From: Rahnella inusitata_A
GTDB taxonomy: Bacteria; Pseudomonadota; Gammaproteobacteria; Enterobacterales; Enterobacteriaceae
Length of the DNA stretch: 64,000 bases
Assembly: GCF_965118895.1 (NCBI RefSeq)
Contig: NZ_CBCPJJ010000002.1
Coordinates: 186,001-250,000, forward strand
Reading direction: 5' to 3'
Part shown: one piece after another, positions 1 through 8,427 of the stretch
Position numbering within the stretch: the stretch's first letter is position 1
How the letters are laid out: each line of letters begins with the position of its first letter
The notes under the pieces: model-generated
What the model was told of the DNA's origin: nothing
The model's input: only the letters and a program-made list of their open reading frames with translations
The model's database searches: none
Position numbers and translations under genes: made by a program

Positions 1-336
1 CAACGTAAAGCACTGATGGAGATTATATTCCATAAATGTGAATTTGTTGGGGAGATGACATCCGTCCACGAAGCCCGAAAATCGCTATATATGGAAGGAT
101 ACGGCAAAATCGAGCGTATTCTGCTGCGTTGTATAGAAGAAAAACAATTGCCCGCCACACTCGATACCCGTCAGGCTGCTATTATTCTGCGCGCCTACCT
201 GACCGGCCTGATGGAAAACTGGTTATTCATCCCCGAAAGCTTTGATTTAGAAGCCAATGCCGGGAAATTTGTTGACACTTACATCGATATGCTCCGCCAT
301 TCATCCTTCCTTTCCGCCGCTCTAAAGTCTCAATAA
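1..336 (+). CDS. acrR: AcrR, TetR-family repressor of acrAB (C-terminal part only)
   Basis: The frame is open from base 1, and the first visible residues (QRKALMEIIFHKCEFVGEM) match the middle of E. coli AcrR, so the gene begins outside the window. What remains is the C-terminal ligand-binding and dimerisation domain, including the conserved stretch AAIILRAYLTGLMENWLF. In the family, AcrR represses the AcrAB multidrug efflux operon and is released by ligands bound in this domain; the N-terminal helix-turn-helix is not in the window. The downstream neighbour mscK is in the same position as in E. coli. Confidence 0.93.
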   Translation, partial: QRKALMEIIFHKCEFVGEMTSVHEARKSLYMEGYGKIERILLRCIEEKQLPATLDTRQAAIILRAYLTGLMENWLFIPESFDLEANAGKFVDTYIDMLRHSSFLSAALKSQ

Positions 337-502
337 TATTCCCAGACAAAAACAATAAGCCTGCAATGTTTATGGAGCGTTGTGCGGATAAAATAAACAA
401 TTGCATGTTGTATTCAGAAACGCTTTTCCTCTTTCTTTAAGCCGGAAGGCTGCTATTGTCGTCACCATACTATTCATTCGGTAAATGAGTTGAAGCTCAC
501 GT

Positions 503-3500
503 ATGTTTAACCGGTTTCTGGCCGTACCTTCTGACAGCATGTTAACCCTGACAAAAAATGGGATATTACGAATTTATACACTCGTGATATGTCTCGCACT
601 TTTACTTGTCTCTCTTCCTTCTTATGCGGGCAGTAATGATGTCCCGACCCGCAATGAAGTGCAAAACCAGCTCGATACCTTTAACCGGCAAAAAAATCTC
701 ACGCCGGTCGATAAACTGTCGCAACAGGATTTAATCCACACGCTGGAGTACCTTGATGCGCTCGATCGGGTCAGGCAGGACGCCACGCAACTGCATCAGC
801 AGGTCACCGAGGCACCCCAAAAACTGCGCGCGGCAATAGACGGGCTTGAACAGCTGAAAAACAGCACTAAAGACGACGTCAACAAAGCCCAGCTTTCCGC
901 GCTTTCTCTGCGTCAGCTCGAAAATCGCCTCAACGATACCCTCGACGACCTTCAGTCCTCACAGGAAGACCTCTCGACGTTCAATACGCAGTTGATTTCG
1001 CTACAAACCCAGCCGGAGCGTGTCCAGAACGCGATGTATACCTATTCACTGGGTATCCAGAAAATCCGCAATGAGCTCAACGGAATGTCGCCAGGGCAGC
1101 AGGATTTACGCACTACTCAGCAAACCATGCTGGTGACCCAGCAAGCGTTACTGAATGCGCAAATCGATTTACAACGCAAAAGTCTGGAAGCCAACACCAC
1201 GTTGCAGGATTTACTGCAAAAACAGCGTGATTACACCAACGCTCACATCAATCAGCTGGAGCACACGGCCCAGCTGTTGCAGGAAGTGGTCAACGGCAAA
1301 CGCTTGATCCTCTCTGAGCGCACGGCAAAGGAGGCGCAGACCCCAGACGATACGTCCAGTATCCAGAATGATCCGCTGGTGGCGCAGGAACTGGGGATCA
1401 ACCGCAAGCTGAGTGAACGCCTGATTGCCGCGACGGAAGAGGGCAATCAGCTGGTGCAGAAAAATATCACGGTGAAAAACTGGTTAGATCGCTCTGCGCA
1501 GTCAGAGCATGACCTGAAAGAACAAATCACCGTGCTCAAGGGCAGTCTGTTGCTTTCCCGTATTTTGTATCAGCAGCAGCAAAATACCATTCCGCCTTCC
1601 GGCCTTATCACCGATATGAGCACGCGAATTGCAGATTTACGTCTTGAGCAGTTCACCATCAACCAGCAGAGAGATGCGTTGTTTCAGGGTGACAGCTACA
1701 TTCAGGGCGTAGTGACTAACAGCAAAGAAACCATTAATGACGACATCAGCGACGCGCTGGATCAAATTGTGGATATGCGCCGTGAGCTGCTCGATCAGCT
1801 GAATAAACAGCTCGGCAATCAGCTGTCTCTGGCGATCAACTTGCAGATCAACCAGCAACAGTTGCAAAGCATCAACCAGTCCCTGACCGAAACGCTGACC
1901 CAGCAGATTTTTTGGGTGAGTAGCAACAAACCAATGAACTGGGATTTCATTAAATCCCTGCCCGATGACGTTAAAAGCCAGCTGAGCAGCCTGAGCATTA
2001 ATCTTCCGCGCGGCGAACTGATGCTCGGGGCGATTCATTCCCTGCCGGTGACCGTCCCGCTGCTGGTGGTCATTCTTCTCTTACTGTGGCGTAAAAAATA
2101 CATTAACCAGCGGATAGAAAGCCTGAGCAATGACGTCGGGCAGCTCAAGCGTGACAGCCAGCTGCACACGCCGCAGGCTTTGCTCTTGATGGTGCTCAAC
2201 GTTCTGCCGGGAGTCCTGCTGATGCTGGGCGTTGGCTACTGGTTCTCGCAGTGTGATATCGAACTGAGCGACTTTTTATGGACGCTTTCTCAGCGGCTGG
2301 CGGTATTCCAGCTGGTAATGGGGTTCTGTTACCGCATCCTCAAACCGGGCGGCATCAACGAACGCCATTTCAATACGCCGGCGACCACCTGTGCACATTA
2401 TCGCCGCTCGGTGATCCGCCTGAGTCTGGTGATGCTGCCGCTGATCTTCTGGTCGGTACGCGGTGAGAAAGCGCCGCTCGGGCTGGTGGATGACATTATT
2501 GGGCAGGTGGTGATTTTACTGACGCTCACCGCGCTGACCGTGCTGGTCTTCCCGATTGCGCGCGATGGCTGGCGCGAAAAAGATTCGCACAATATTCGTC
2601 TGGTGGTAGTGACCGCCATTGCGCTGGCTCCCGTATTTTTGATTGGCCTGATGGTTACCGGTTACTTCTACACCACGCTGCGGCTGGCTGGTCGCTGGAT
2701 TTACAGCCTGTATCTGCTTATTTTCTGGAACATCACCTATCTCACCGCGCTGCGCGGTCTGAGCGTGGCTGCGCGACGGCTGGCTTACCGGCGTGCGCTG
2801 GCGCGACGTCAGACGGCAGCGACCAAAGACGGAGTGGAAGGCAGTGAACCGGTCGAGGAACCGCCACTGGGGTTGGATCAGATCAACCAGCAGTCGCTGC
2901 GCCTGACGACTATGGTGCTGTTCTTTATTTTCGCGACAGTTTTCTACTGGATTTGGTCGGATTTGCTGACGGTGATTTCCTATCTCGACAGTATTTCGCT
3001 GTGGCATTACTCCGGCACGGTGGCGGGCACGGTGACGCAGCAAACCGTCACGCTGGGAAATTTACTGCTCGGATTCCTGGCGGTGATTGTGGCCTATGTC
3101 CTCACGCGCAACTTACCGGGGTTGCTGGAAGTGGTGGTTCTCTCGCGGCTGCAACTGCGGCAGGGGACATCGTATGCGATCACCACGATCCTGACCTATT
3201 CGATCACGGTGATCGGTGCCGTGACGGCCCTCGGATCGCTGGGCGTGTCGTGGGATAAATTGCAATGGCTGGTGGCCGCGCTGTCGGTCGGACTCGGGTT
3301 CGGCTTGCAGGAGATCTTCGCCAACTTCGTGTCGGGTCTGATTATTCTGTTTGAGCGCCCGGTGCGCATCGGCGATACCGTCACCATTGGCTCATTCTCA
3401 GGCACTGTCAGTCGCATCCGCATTCGTGCAACGACCATCACCGATTTCGACCGCAAAGAAGTGATCATTCCTAATAAAGCTTTCGTGACTGAGCGGCTGA

Positions 3501-3898
3501 TCAACTGGTCGCTGACAGATACCGTGACCCGCGTGCTGATCAAAATTGGCGTGGCGTATGGTTCGGATCTCGACAAAGTGAAAGAGATTTTATTGCAGGC
3601 GGCGCATGATAATCCGCGGGTGATGAACGATCCGTCGCCGCTGGTCTTCTTCCTCAATTTTGGCGCAAGCACGCTCGATCATGAATTGCGTGTGTATGTC
3701 CGCGAGCTGGGAGACCGCAGTTACACCGTCGATGAACTCAACCGCAGTATCGATAAACTCTGCCGAGAAAACGACATTAATATCGCCTTTAATCAGCTGG
3801 AAGTATATCTGCATAATCAGGACGGAAGTGAAGTTCAGGAAGTGAAGCGGGTGCTGAGACAGCCAGGAGATGAACCGGATGCGGTGACGCAAGGCTGA
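503..3898 (+). CDS. mscK: Potassium-dependent mechanosensitive channel MscK (KefA)
   Basis: This 1131-residue protein is close to the E. coli MscK length of 1120. It has an N-terminal signal/membrane segment (about residues 20-42), a long glutamine-rich periplasmic coiled-coil region to about residue 500, a series of membrane helices between about 510 and 900, and a C-terminal MscS-like domain. That domain shows VGLGFGLQEIFANFVSGLII (pore helix TM3) and the beta-domain sequence ERPVRIGDTVTIG. In E. coli the channel opens under membrane tension and needs external potassium. It is monocistronic here, with a rho-independent terminator just behind it. The ATG at 503 gives a leader of the usual length; an internal Met at residue 13 is a possible alternative. 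Confidence 0.96.
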   Translation: MFNRFLAVPSDSMLTLTKNGILRIYTLVICLALLLVSLPSYAGSNDVPTRNEVQNQLDTFNRQKNLTPVDKLSQQDLIHTLEYLDALDRVRQDATQLHQQVTEAPQKLRAAIDGLEQLKNSTKDDVNKAQLSALSLRQLENRLNDTLDDLQSSQEDLSTFNTQLISLQTQPERVQNAMYTYSLGIQKIRNELNGMSPGQQDLRTTQQTMLVTQQALLNAQIDLQRKSLEANTTLQDLLQKQRDYTNAHINQLEHTAQLLQEVVNGKRLILSERTAKEAQTPDDTSSIQNDPLVAQELGINRKLSERLIAATEEGNQLVQKNITVKNWLDRSAQSEHDLKEQITVLKGSLLLSRILYQQQQNTIPPSGLITDMSTRIADLRLEQFTINQQRDALFQGDSYIQGVVTNSKETINDDISDALDQIVDMRRELLDQLNKQLGNQLSLAINLQINQQQLQSINQSLTETLTQQIFWVSSNKPMNWDFIKSLPDDVKSQLSSLSINLPRGELMLGAIHSLPVTVPLLVVILLLLWRKKYINQRIESLSNDVGQLKRDSQLHTPQALLLMVLNVLPGVLLMLGVGYWFSQCDIELSDFLWTLSQRLAVFQLVMGFCYRILKPGGINERHFNTPATTCAHYRRSVIRLSLVMLPLIFWSVRGEKAPLGLVDDIIGQVVILLTLTALTVLVFPIARDGWREKDSHNIRLVVVTAIALAPVFLIGLMVTGYFYTTLRLAGRWIYSLYLLIFWNITYLTALRGLSVAARRLAYRRALARRQTAATKDGVEGSEPVEEPPLGLDQINQQSLRLTTMVLFFIFATVFYWIWSDLLTVISYLDSISLWHYSGTVAGTVTQQTVTLGNLLLGFLAVIVAYVLTRNLPGLLEVVVLSRLQLRQGTSYAITTILTYSITVIGAVTALGSLGVSWDKLQWLVAALSVGLGFGLQEIFANFVSGLIILFERPVRIGDTVTIGSFSGTVSRIRIRATTITDFDRKEVIIPNKAFVTERLINWSLTDTVTRVLIKIGVAYGSDLDKVKEILLQAAHDNPRVMNDPSPLVFFLNFGASTLDHELRVYVRELGDRSYTVDELNRSIDKLCRENDINIAFNQLEVYLHNQDGSEVQEVKRVLRQPGDEPDAVTQG

Positions 3899-3909
3899 GG
3901 GTGATTTTC

Positions 3910-3947
3910 ATATCAGGGGAAAACGATGAAATCCCCTGATATTTCCT
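3910..3947 (+). terminator. Rho-independent-type terminator after mscK
   Basis: A perfect 10-bp inverted repeat (ATATCAGGGG / CCCCTGATAT) with a 13-nt loop, followed by TTCCT, lies 11 nt past the mscK stop. The T-tract is short. It may also serve rsmS, which arrives from the other strand. Confidence 0.7.
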
Positions 3948-3976
3948 CCGGCAGCCATTAATGCAGGCTGACGAGC

Positions 3977-4150
3977 TTACAGATAACTGATGGAAAGCGA
4001 ACTTTTATTGTTTTTCAGCTTTTCCTGATAATCGCGCTGCACAATTTCCAGTGCGGCAAGGGCGGTTTCAGGCGCAATCTCGTTGCACTCGAGCAGGTAA
4101 ATCAAATCAACAGCAAGCTGAAGTTCGGGAGGCGCATTTTCTACTGACAT
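3977..4150 (-). CDS. rsmS: RsmS (YbaM), small pleiotropic regulator
   Basis: A small 57-residue protein, MSVENAPPELQLAVDLIYLL at its N-terminus, that matches E. coli YbaM/RsmS (MSLENAP..KLAVDLI). The start is placed at the second Met because the homologues begin there; a four-codon extension upstream is possible. In the plant pathogen Pectobacterium the homologue acts as a regulator of secondary metabolism and virulence; its molecular action is not established. As in E. coli it follows priC on the same strand, with about 95 bp between them. Confidence 0.85.
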   Translation of the reverse strand: MSVENAPPELQLAVDLIYLLECNEIAPETALAALEIVQRDYQEKLKNNKSSLSISYL

Positions 4151-4245
4151 ATTGGCCAACATTATAATTAGCAGGTTTTGGACTTATCATTATAGATAAG
4201 AAAAGGTCAACGAAGCACGCTGGATTCAAAAAATGTGATAAAGAT

Positions 4246-4782
4246 TCAAAAACCTTTTTCCTGCCGTTCAATCTGCCTTTCAAATTTCGCCAGCGCCTGA
4301 CGGCAACGCATAAGTCGTCCTTCTAACGCGGCCAGTTCCTTCTGTACACGTTGCTGATCGCTGAACGTCGCCAGTTGCCCGAGTGTGGTTTCCCGGTCTT
4401 CAATCATGGCGATCAGCCGACGCTCAAACTGCTGCGTTTCCGCCAGTCGGGTGTAATTATCATGGCTCTTACGCTCCGGTGTCTGATGTGTTTTGCGCAG
4501 CGTTTGCGTGGCGAGTTCACGCTGCATGGCGGTGATTTGCGCCACCAGCCGTTCAGCGATAAATGCCACCTGCGCGGAACGCTTTTCCACCACTTCCTGA
4601 TTGAGCTGGCGCAGATTATTTTTTATCTCTGCCAGATAATCCCGCAGACGTGTGCCTTTAGTGGAGAATAAGGCGATATCAAACCGCGCCTGCGTGGCGG
4701 AGACGTGGCCAATCGGTTCGATTTCCCGCGACAGTGTTTCAATCTGCTGATCAAGGACATGTAAAATTCGTTCTGTGCTCAC
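4246..4782 (-). CDS. priC: Primosomal replication protein N'' (PriC)
   Basis: A 178-residue, highly helical, charged protein that fits PriC (E. coli 175 residues) in length, composition and neighbourhood (priC/ybaN divergent, rsmS downstream). PriC reloads DnaB at stalled forks independently of PriA. The start is taken as the GTG at 4782 (VSTERILHVLDQQIE) because a GGAG motif lies seven bases upstream. The reading frame stays open for another 64 codons upstream, but that would run through the start of the divergent ybaN and matches no family sequence. Confidence 0.85.
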   Translation of the reverse strand: MSTERILHVLDQQIETLSREIEPIGHVSATQARFDIALFSTKGTRLRDYLAEIKNNLRQLNQEVVEKRSAQVAFIAERLVAQITAMQRELATQTLRKTHQTPERKSHDNYTRLAETQQFERRLIAMIEDRETTLGQLATFSDQQRVQKELAALEGRLMRCRQALAKFERQIERQEKGF

Positions 4783-4891
4783 GGGAAATCTCCATTGATG
4801 ACGCGTCCGGCAAATATGACAGTGTTGCTGCGTCAGTTTACACTGGCCAGAAGAATACTTGCCGTGGTTTATCCGAATTAAAAGGAATTGA

Positions 4892-5260
4892 ATGAAACGC
4901 GTACTACTGATCATTCTTGGCTGGATCTGCGTGGTATTAGCAACGCTGGGTGTTGTGCTGCCGCTTTTGCCCACAACGCCATTTCTGTTGCTGGCCGCCT
5001 GGAGCTTTGCCCGCTCGTCACCGCGTTTTCACCACTGGCTGCTGCACCGTTCGTGGTTTGGCAGTTATCTGCGCCACTGGCAACAGTATCGCGCATTACC
5101 AAAAGGCGCTAAATCGAAAGCGGTGGTGCTGATTGTGGTGACGTTCGCCGTTTCGATCTATTTCGTTCCGTTATTATGGGTGCGTATTTTATTGCTCTGC
5201 ATGATGTTTATGTTGCTGATCATGATGTGGCGATTACCAGTGGTTGACCTTGAGCAATAA
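4892..5260 (+). CDS. ybaN: YbaN, DUF454 inner-membrane protein
   Basis: A 122-residue protein of the DUF454 family. It has an N-terminal membrane hairpin (LLIILGWICVVLATLGVVLP, then PTTPFLLLAAWSFARSS) and a C-terminal hydrophobic pair (VVLIVVTFAVSIYFVPLLW and ILLLCMMFMLLIMM). The LPTTPFLLLAAWSFARSSPRF segment is the family hallmark. Function is not known. It is divergent from priC with only about 110 bp between the two starts, which must hold both promoters. AAAGGAAT precedes the ATG as ribosome binding site. Confidence 0.9.
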   Translation: MKRVLLIILGWICVVLATLGVVLPLLPTTPFLLLAAWSFARSSPRFHHWLLHRSWFGSYLRHWQQYRALPKGAKSKAVVLIVVTFAVSIYFVPLLWVRILLLCMMFMLLIMMWRLPVVDLEQ

Positions 5261-5444
5261 AAAAGGCGATCATGTCCGGCTGCGGGTTGCTTTTTAAGGC
5301 GGCTTTGCATAGATTTGGGCATCTCGTACGTCGGTGCGCTCCCAATTTCCTTCCTTAGACGACATGCTTTATATCAGGCATGACGGGGGACATTTGACCG
5401 CCCGCGTTTAAGTATGAACAGCAGCTATATCAGGCAATGACATT

Positions 5445-5996
5445 ATGACCGCTACCGCACAGCAGCTTCAGTTAATTAAAGACAGTATCAAAACCATCCC
5501 TGACTATCCTAAGCCAGGCATACTGTTTCGCGACGTCACCAGTTTGCTGGAAGACCCGAAAGCTTACGCTGAAAGCATTAAATTACTGGCCGATCGTTAT
5601 CGCGATGCCGGTGTGACCAAAGTGGTTGGCACCGAAGCACGCGGTTTCCTGTTCGGCGCCCCGGTGGCATTGGTTCTGGGCGTGGGTTTTGTTCCCGTGC
5701 GCAAACCGGGCAAATTACCGCGTGAAACCATCAGCGAAACCTATGATCTGGAATACGGCACTGACAGCCTGGAAATCCACGTTGATGCGATTGCGCCGGG
5801 CGAAAAAATTCTGGTGATCGACGATCTGCTGGCAACGGGTGGCACTATTGAAGCCACTGCGAAACTGATCCGCCGTCTGGGTGGAGAAGTGACCGATGCC
5901 GCGTTCATCATCAATCTGCCGGAATTGGGCGGAGAAAAACGCCTGAATTCCCTGAACATCAACTGCTACAGTCTGGTTTCATTCGACGGGCATTGA
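5445..5996 (+). CDS. apt: Adenine phosphoribosyltransferase
   Basis: 183 residues, exactly the E. coli Apt length. The enzyme converts adenine and PRPP to AMP in purine salvage. The PRPP-binding loop VLVIDDLLATGGTIEA-type motif is present (ILVIDDLLATGGTIEATAKL, about residues 122-141), as is the GTEARGFLFGAPVA segment. The 184 bp between ybaN and apt hold no further gene. In E. coli dnaX follows directly; here a terminator-like hairpin and the opposite-strand malS gene intervene. Confidence 0.97.
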   Translation: MTATAQQLQLIKDSIKTIPDYPKPGILFRDVTSLLEDPKAYAESIKLLADRYRDAGVTKVVGTEARGFLFGAPVALVLGVGFVPVRKPGKLPRETISETYDLEYGTDSLEIHVDAIAPGEKILVIDDLLATGGTIEATAKLIRRLGGEVTDAAFIINLPELGGEKRLNSLNINCYSLVSFDGH

Positions 5997-6008
5997 TGAA
6001 TGATAAAG

Positions 6009-6038
6009 GGCCTCGTTTTTAGCGCGAGGCCATTTATT
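6009..6038. terminator. Terminator-like hairpin between convergent apt and malS
   Basis: GGCCTCG / CGAGGCC stem with a 9-nt loop, followed on the + strand by ATTTATT. It sits between the two convergent stop codons and may act in both directions. Confidence 0.65.
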
Positions 6039-6043
6039 CACTG

Positions 6044-8107
6044 CTATTTTTCCAACTCTCCCGTCCAAACCACCATCACTTTATCATTCCCTTTTTCGCG
6101 GCTGAATGCGTAATAGTCTGGTGTGTGTTGCGATGTCTGAACGCCCGCGCCGAGAGCGACATGTTGTTGCCTGAATTTTCCCAGTTTTTGCCAGTGCGTT
6201 AGCAGGGTCTGCTTCGCGCCGCTCAGCTCATTCCAGTTCATGTCAGAACGCGTTCCCTGCAAAGGATCCGATCCCGTCGGACCAAATGCGCGCCCGCTTT
6301 CATCGCCGTAGTAAATCTGCACCGCACCCGGCGCCAGCAGCAACAAATCTGCTGCCCGCTGCTGTAAAGGCAGCGCGCCTTTCGCGTCAGCGTTGAAAAA
6401 CAGCCGGGTATCATGTGAAGAGAGATAGCTCAGCACGTTGAAGTCCTGCATTTTTTCTGCCATTTGCTGATAAGTCGCATCGATGCTGGCGAAGCAACTC
6501 AGCGCGGCCGCGGCCTGATCCTGAAAATCAAAGTTGATCATCGCATCGAAACCATTGTCGTAATAATCACTTTTCATCACACCATGACCCCAGGCTTCAC
6601 CGGTCATCCAGAACGGTGCATCGTCAAGTGCCAGTTCAGGATTAGCCGCTTTCCACTCTTTCAGCGCCTCGACAGAACGTGCTTTCAGCAGTGCCAGCGT
6701 CGGTTTTTCGACATGTTTAGCGGTATCGACGCGGAACCCGTCAATGCCGTAATCACGGACCCACTGGCTGAGCCACGTCACCAGATAATCGCGCGGCGTT
6801 GCGCCGGGGATTTCTTTCGCGGCGGTGTCAGACTTATGTCGGTAAAAAACCGGTAAGCCGCTGGCTTCTTTTGATTCGGTTTTGATATCAGGCAGAAACG
6901 CCAGCGACATGGTGAGATCGTCATATCCCGGCGAATCATAATCGCCGATATCGGTGCGGATCCATTTTTTGCCCCACCACGAGTTCCAGCCCTCTTTGTC
7001 GCCGAAATTAATATAATCATTAAAACTGTGCCAGTTCTGGCCGGGACCTGGTGTCCAGTCGGTCCAGTTTTTACCCAGCGTTTTTCCGATTTCATCACCT
7101 TTCAGATACAGCGATCCGAACTGGTAAGTCTGCATATCGGCCAGCGTGGCGTAGCCGGTGTGATTAATGACCACGTCAAACAGAATGCGGATCCCCCGTT
7201 TGTGCGCTTCGCTCACCAGCTGATGCAACTCTTTGGCAGTGCCCATATTGGCATCGAGTTTTGTCCAGTCGAGCGTGTAATAGCCGTGATAAGCATAATG
7301 TGGAAAATCGCCTTTGGTGCCTCCGCCGACCCAACCGTGGATCTGCTCCAGCGGTGAGCTTAACCACAGGGCGTTGACCCCCAGTCGTTGCAGATAATCC
7401 AGTTTATTTGTCAGGCCAGCCAGATCGCCGCCGTGGAATGTGCCGATTTCCTGTAATCCGTCGCTGTGGCGCCCATAGCTGTGATCGTTGGCCGGATTGC
7501 CGTTCTCGAAACGGTCGGTCAGTACGAAATACACCGTGGCGTTTTGCCAGCTAAAGGCAGCCGGTTTTTTATCCGCAGCCGGTTCCAGTAATAGCAAACC
7601 GCCGCTGGCCGGAGCCGGCATCATTTGTATGCGCCCCTTGTTAACCGTCGCAGTCTGGCCGGAATAAAAATCACGTACTGTTTCACCTTCGTAAAACGTC
7701 GAAGAGACGTCCACAGAAAGCGGTTTTCCGTTCCAGCGCGGGCAGGTTTGCGTCACTTCAGCAACCGTTTCCGGCGGGGTATTAAGACTCAGCTGAAGGG
7801 TCGGCGTGCCGCTGCGGGTGTCGATCCGTACCTGATAATCCCCTGCGCGAAATTGTCGCCAGTTCACCGCCGCTTTGCTCGCGCACGGTTGCAGCGAGAG
7901 CATGACGTTAAGTTTCACGTCATCTGCAGGCTGCCAGCATTGATTATCCTGAAGAAGTTCAAGCGTGCGCTGGCCTTTTGGTAAGGTGGCGTGCGTGATG
8001 AGAATTCCTGAGGACGTCTCAGAAAAGTCGGGGAAGCCTTGCAGCGACCAGTTCGCCTGTGAGGCAGGGGAAATCAACAATAACAGAGGCAGTGTCAGAC
8101 GTTTCAT
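6044..8107 (-). CDS. malS: Periplasmic alpha-amylase MalS
   Basis: 687 residues (E. coli MalS 676) starting with a signal peptide (MKRLTLPLLLLISPASQA). An N-terminal cysteine-containing domain (CWQPADDVKLN, about residues 55-65) precedes a GH13 barrel. Visible GH13 motifs are DVVINHTG, DGFRVDTAKH (nucleophile Asp), GEAWGHG (acid/base Glu) and SYLSSHDTR. The enzyme hydrolyses maltodextrins in the periplasm and releases mainly maltohexaose in E. coli. Its place between apt and dnaX is unusual: in E. coli malS is elsewhere and apt-dnaX are adjacent. The gene is intact with backbone-like codon use. Confidence 0.95.
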   Translation of the reverse strand: MKRLTLPLLLLISPASQANWSLQGFPDFSETSSGILITHATLPKGQRTLELLQDNQCWQPADDVKLNVMLSLQPCASKAAVNWRQFRAGDYQVRIDTRSGTPTLQLSLNTPPETVAEVTQTCPRWNGKPLSVDVSSTFYEGETVRDFYSGQTATVNKGRIQMMPAPASGGLLLLEPAADKKPAAFSWQNATVYFVLTDRFENGNPANDHSYGRHSDGLQEIGTFHGGDLAGLTNKLDYLQRLGVNALWLSSPLEQIHGWVGGGTKGDFPHYAYHGYYTLDWTKLDANMGTAKELHQLVSEAHKRGIRILFDVVINHTGYATLADMQTYQFGSLYLKGDEIGKTLGKNWTDWTPGPGQNWHSFNDYINFGDKEGWNSWWGKKWIRTDIGDYDSPGYDDLTMSLAFLPDIKTESKEASGLPVFYRHKSDTAAKEIPGATPRDYLVTWLSQWVRDYGIDGFRVDTAKHVEKPTLALLKARSVEALKEWKAANPELALDDAPFWMTGEAWGHGVMKSDYYDNGFDAMINFDFQDQAAAALSCFASIDATYQQMAEKMQDFNVLSYLSSHDTRLFFNADAKGALPLQQRAADLLLLAPGAVQIYYGDESGRAFGPTGSDPLQGTRSDMNWNELSGAKQTLLTHWQKLGKFRQQHVALGAGVQTSQHTPDYYAFSREKGNDKVMVVWTGELEK

Positions 8108-8427
8108 GGCTCTCCTTACGCGTGGCAGGAAGCATTCTTTGGCAGAGGTGAAAACAGTGTAATCCTTATGCCAGGTCCGCCCTCATCCCTGTGGGGAAAA
8201 TCTCAGGAGGAGGAGGAAGGGGGAGAACCTGCGGCGCAGCACGCAAAAAGTAAAGTAATAGGAATGATAGTGACCCTGCTGGTACACTAAGAAGTGGCAG
8301 TCTGGCTCCGGCATCATTATGCTGAGTCTTCAGTCTCCGTTACGCAGACCAGCGCAGAAAGACGGGTTAAACGATGTTTTTTCGTGTATCGTCAAATTAT
8401 TCATTATAAATCAACGATGAAGTATTA
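8108..8427. other. Intergenic region between divergent malS and dnaX
   Basis: About 320 bp with no supported gene. It should carry the promoters of malS (leftward) and dnaX (rightward). I cannot assign a convincing -10/-35 pair or a MalT box by eye. Confidence 0.5.

Noticed and set aside
4783..4974. 64-codon upstream extension of priC
   Set aside because: It would run into the divergent ybaN gene and has no PriC similarity; the GTG at 4782 has a ribosome site.
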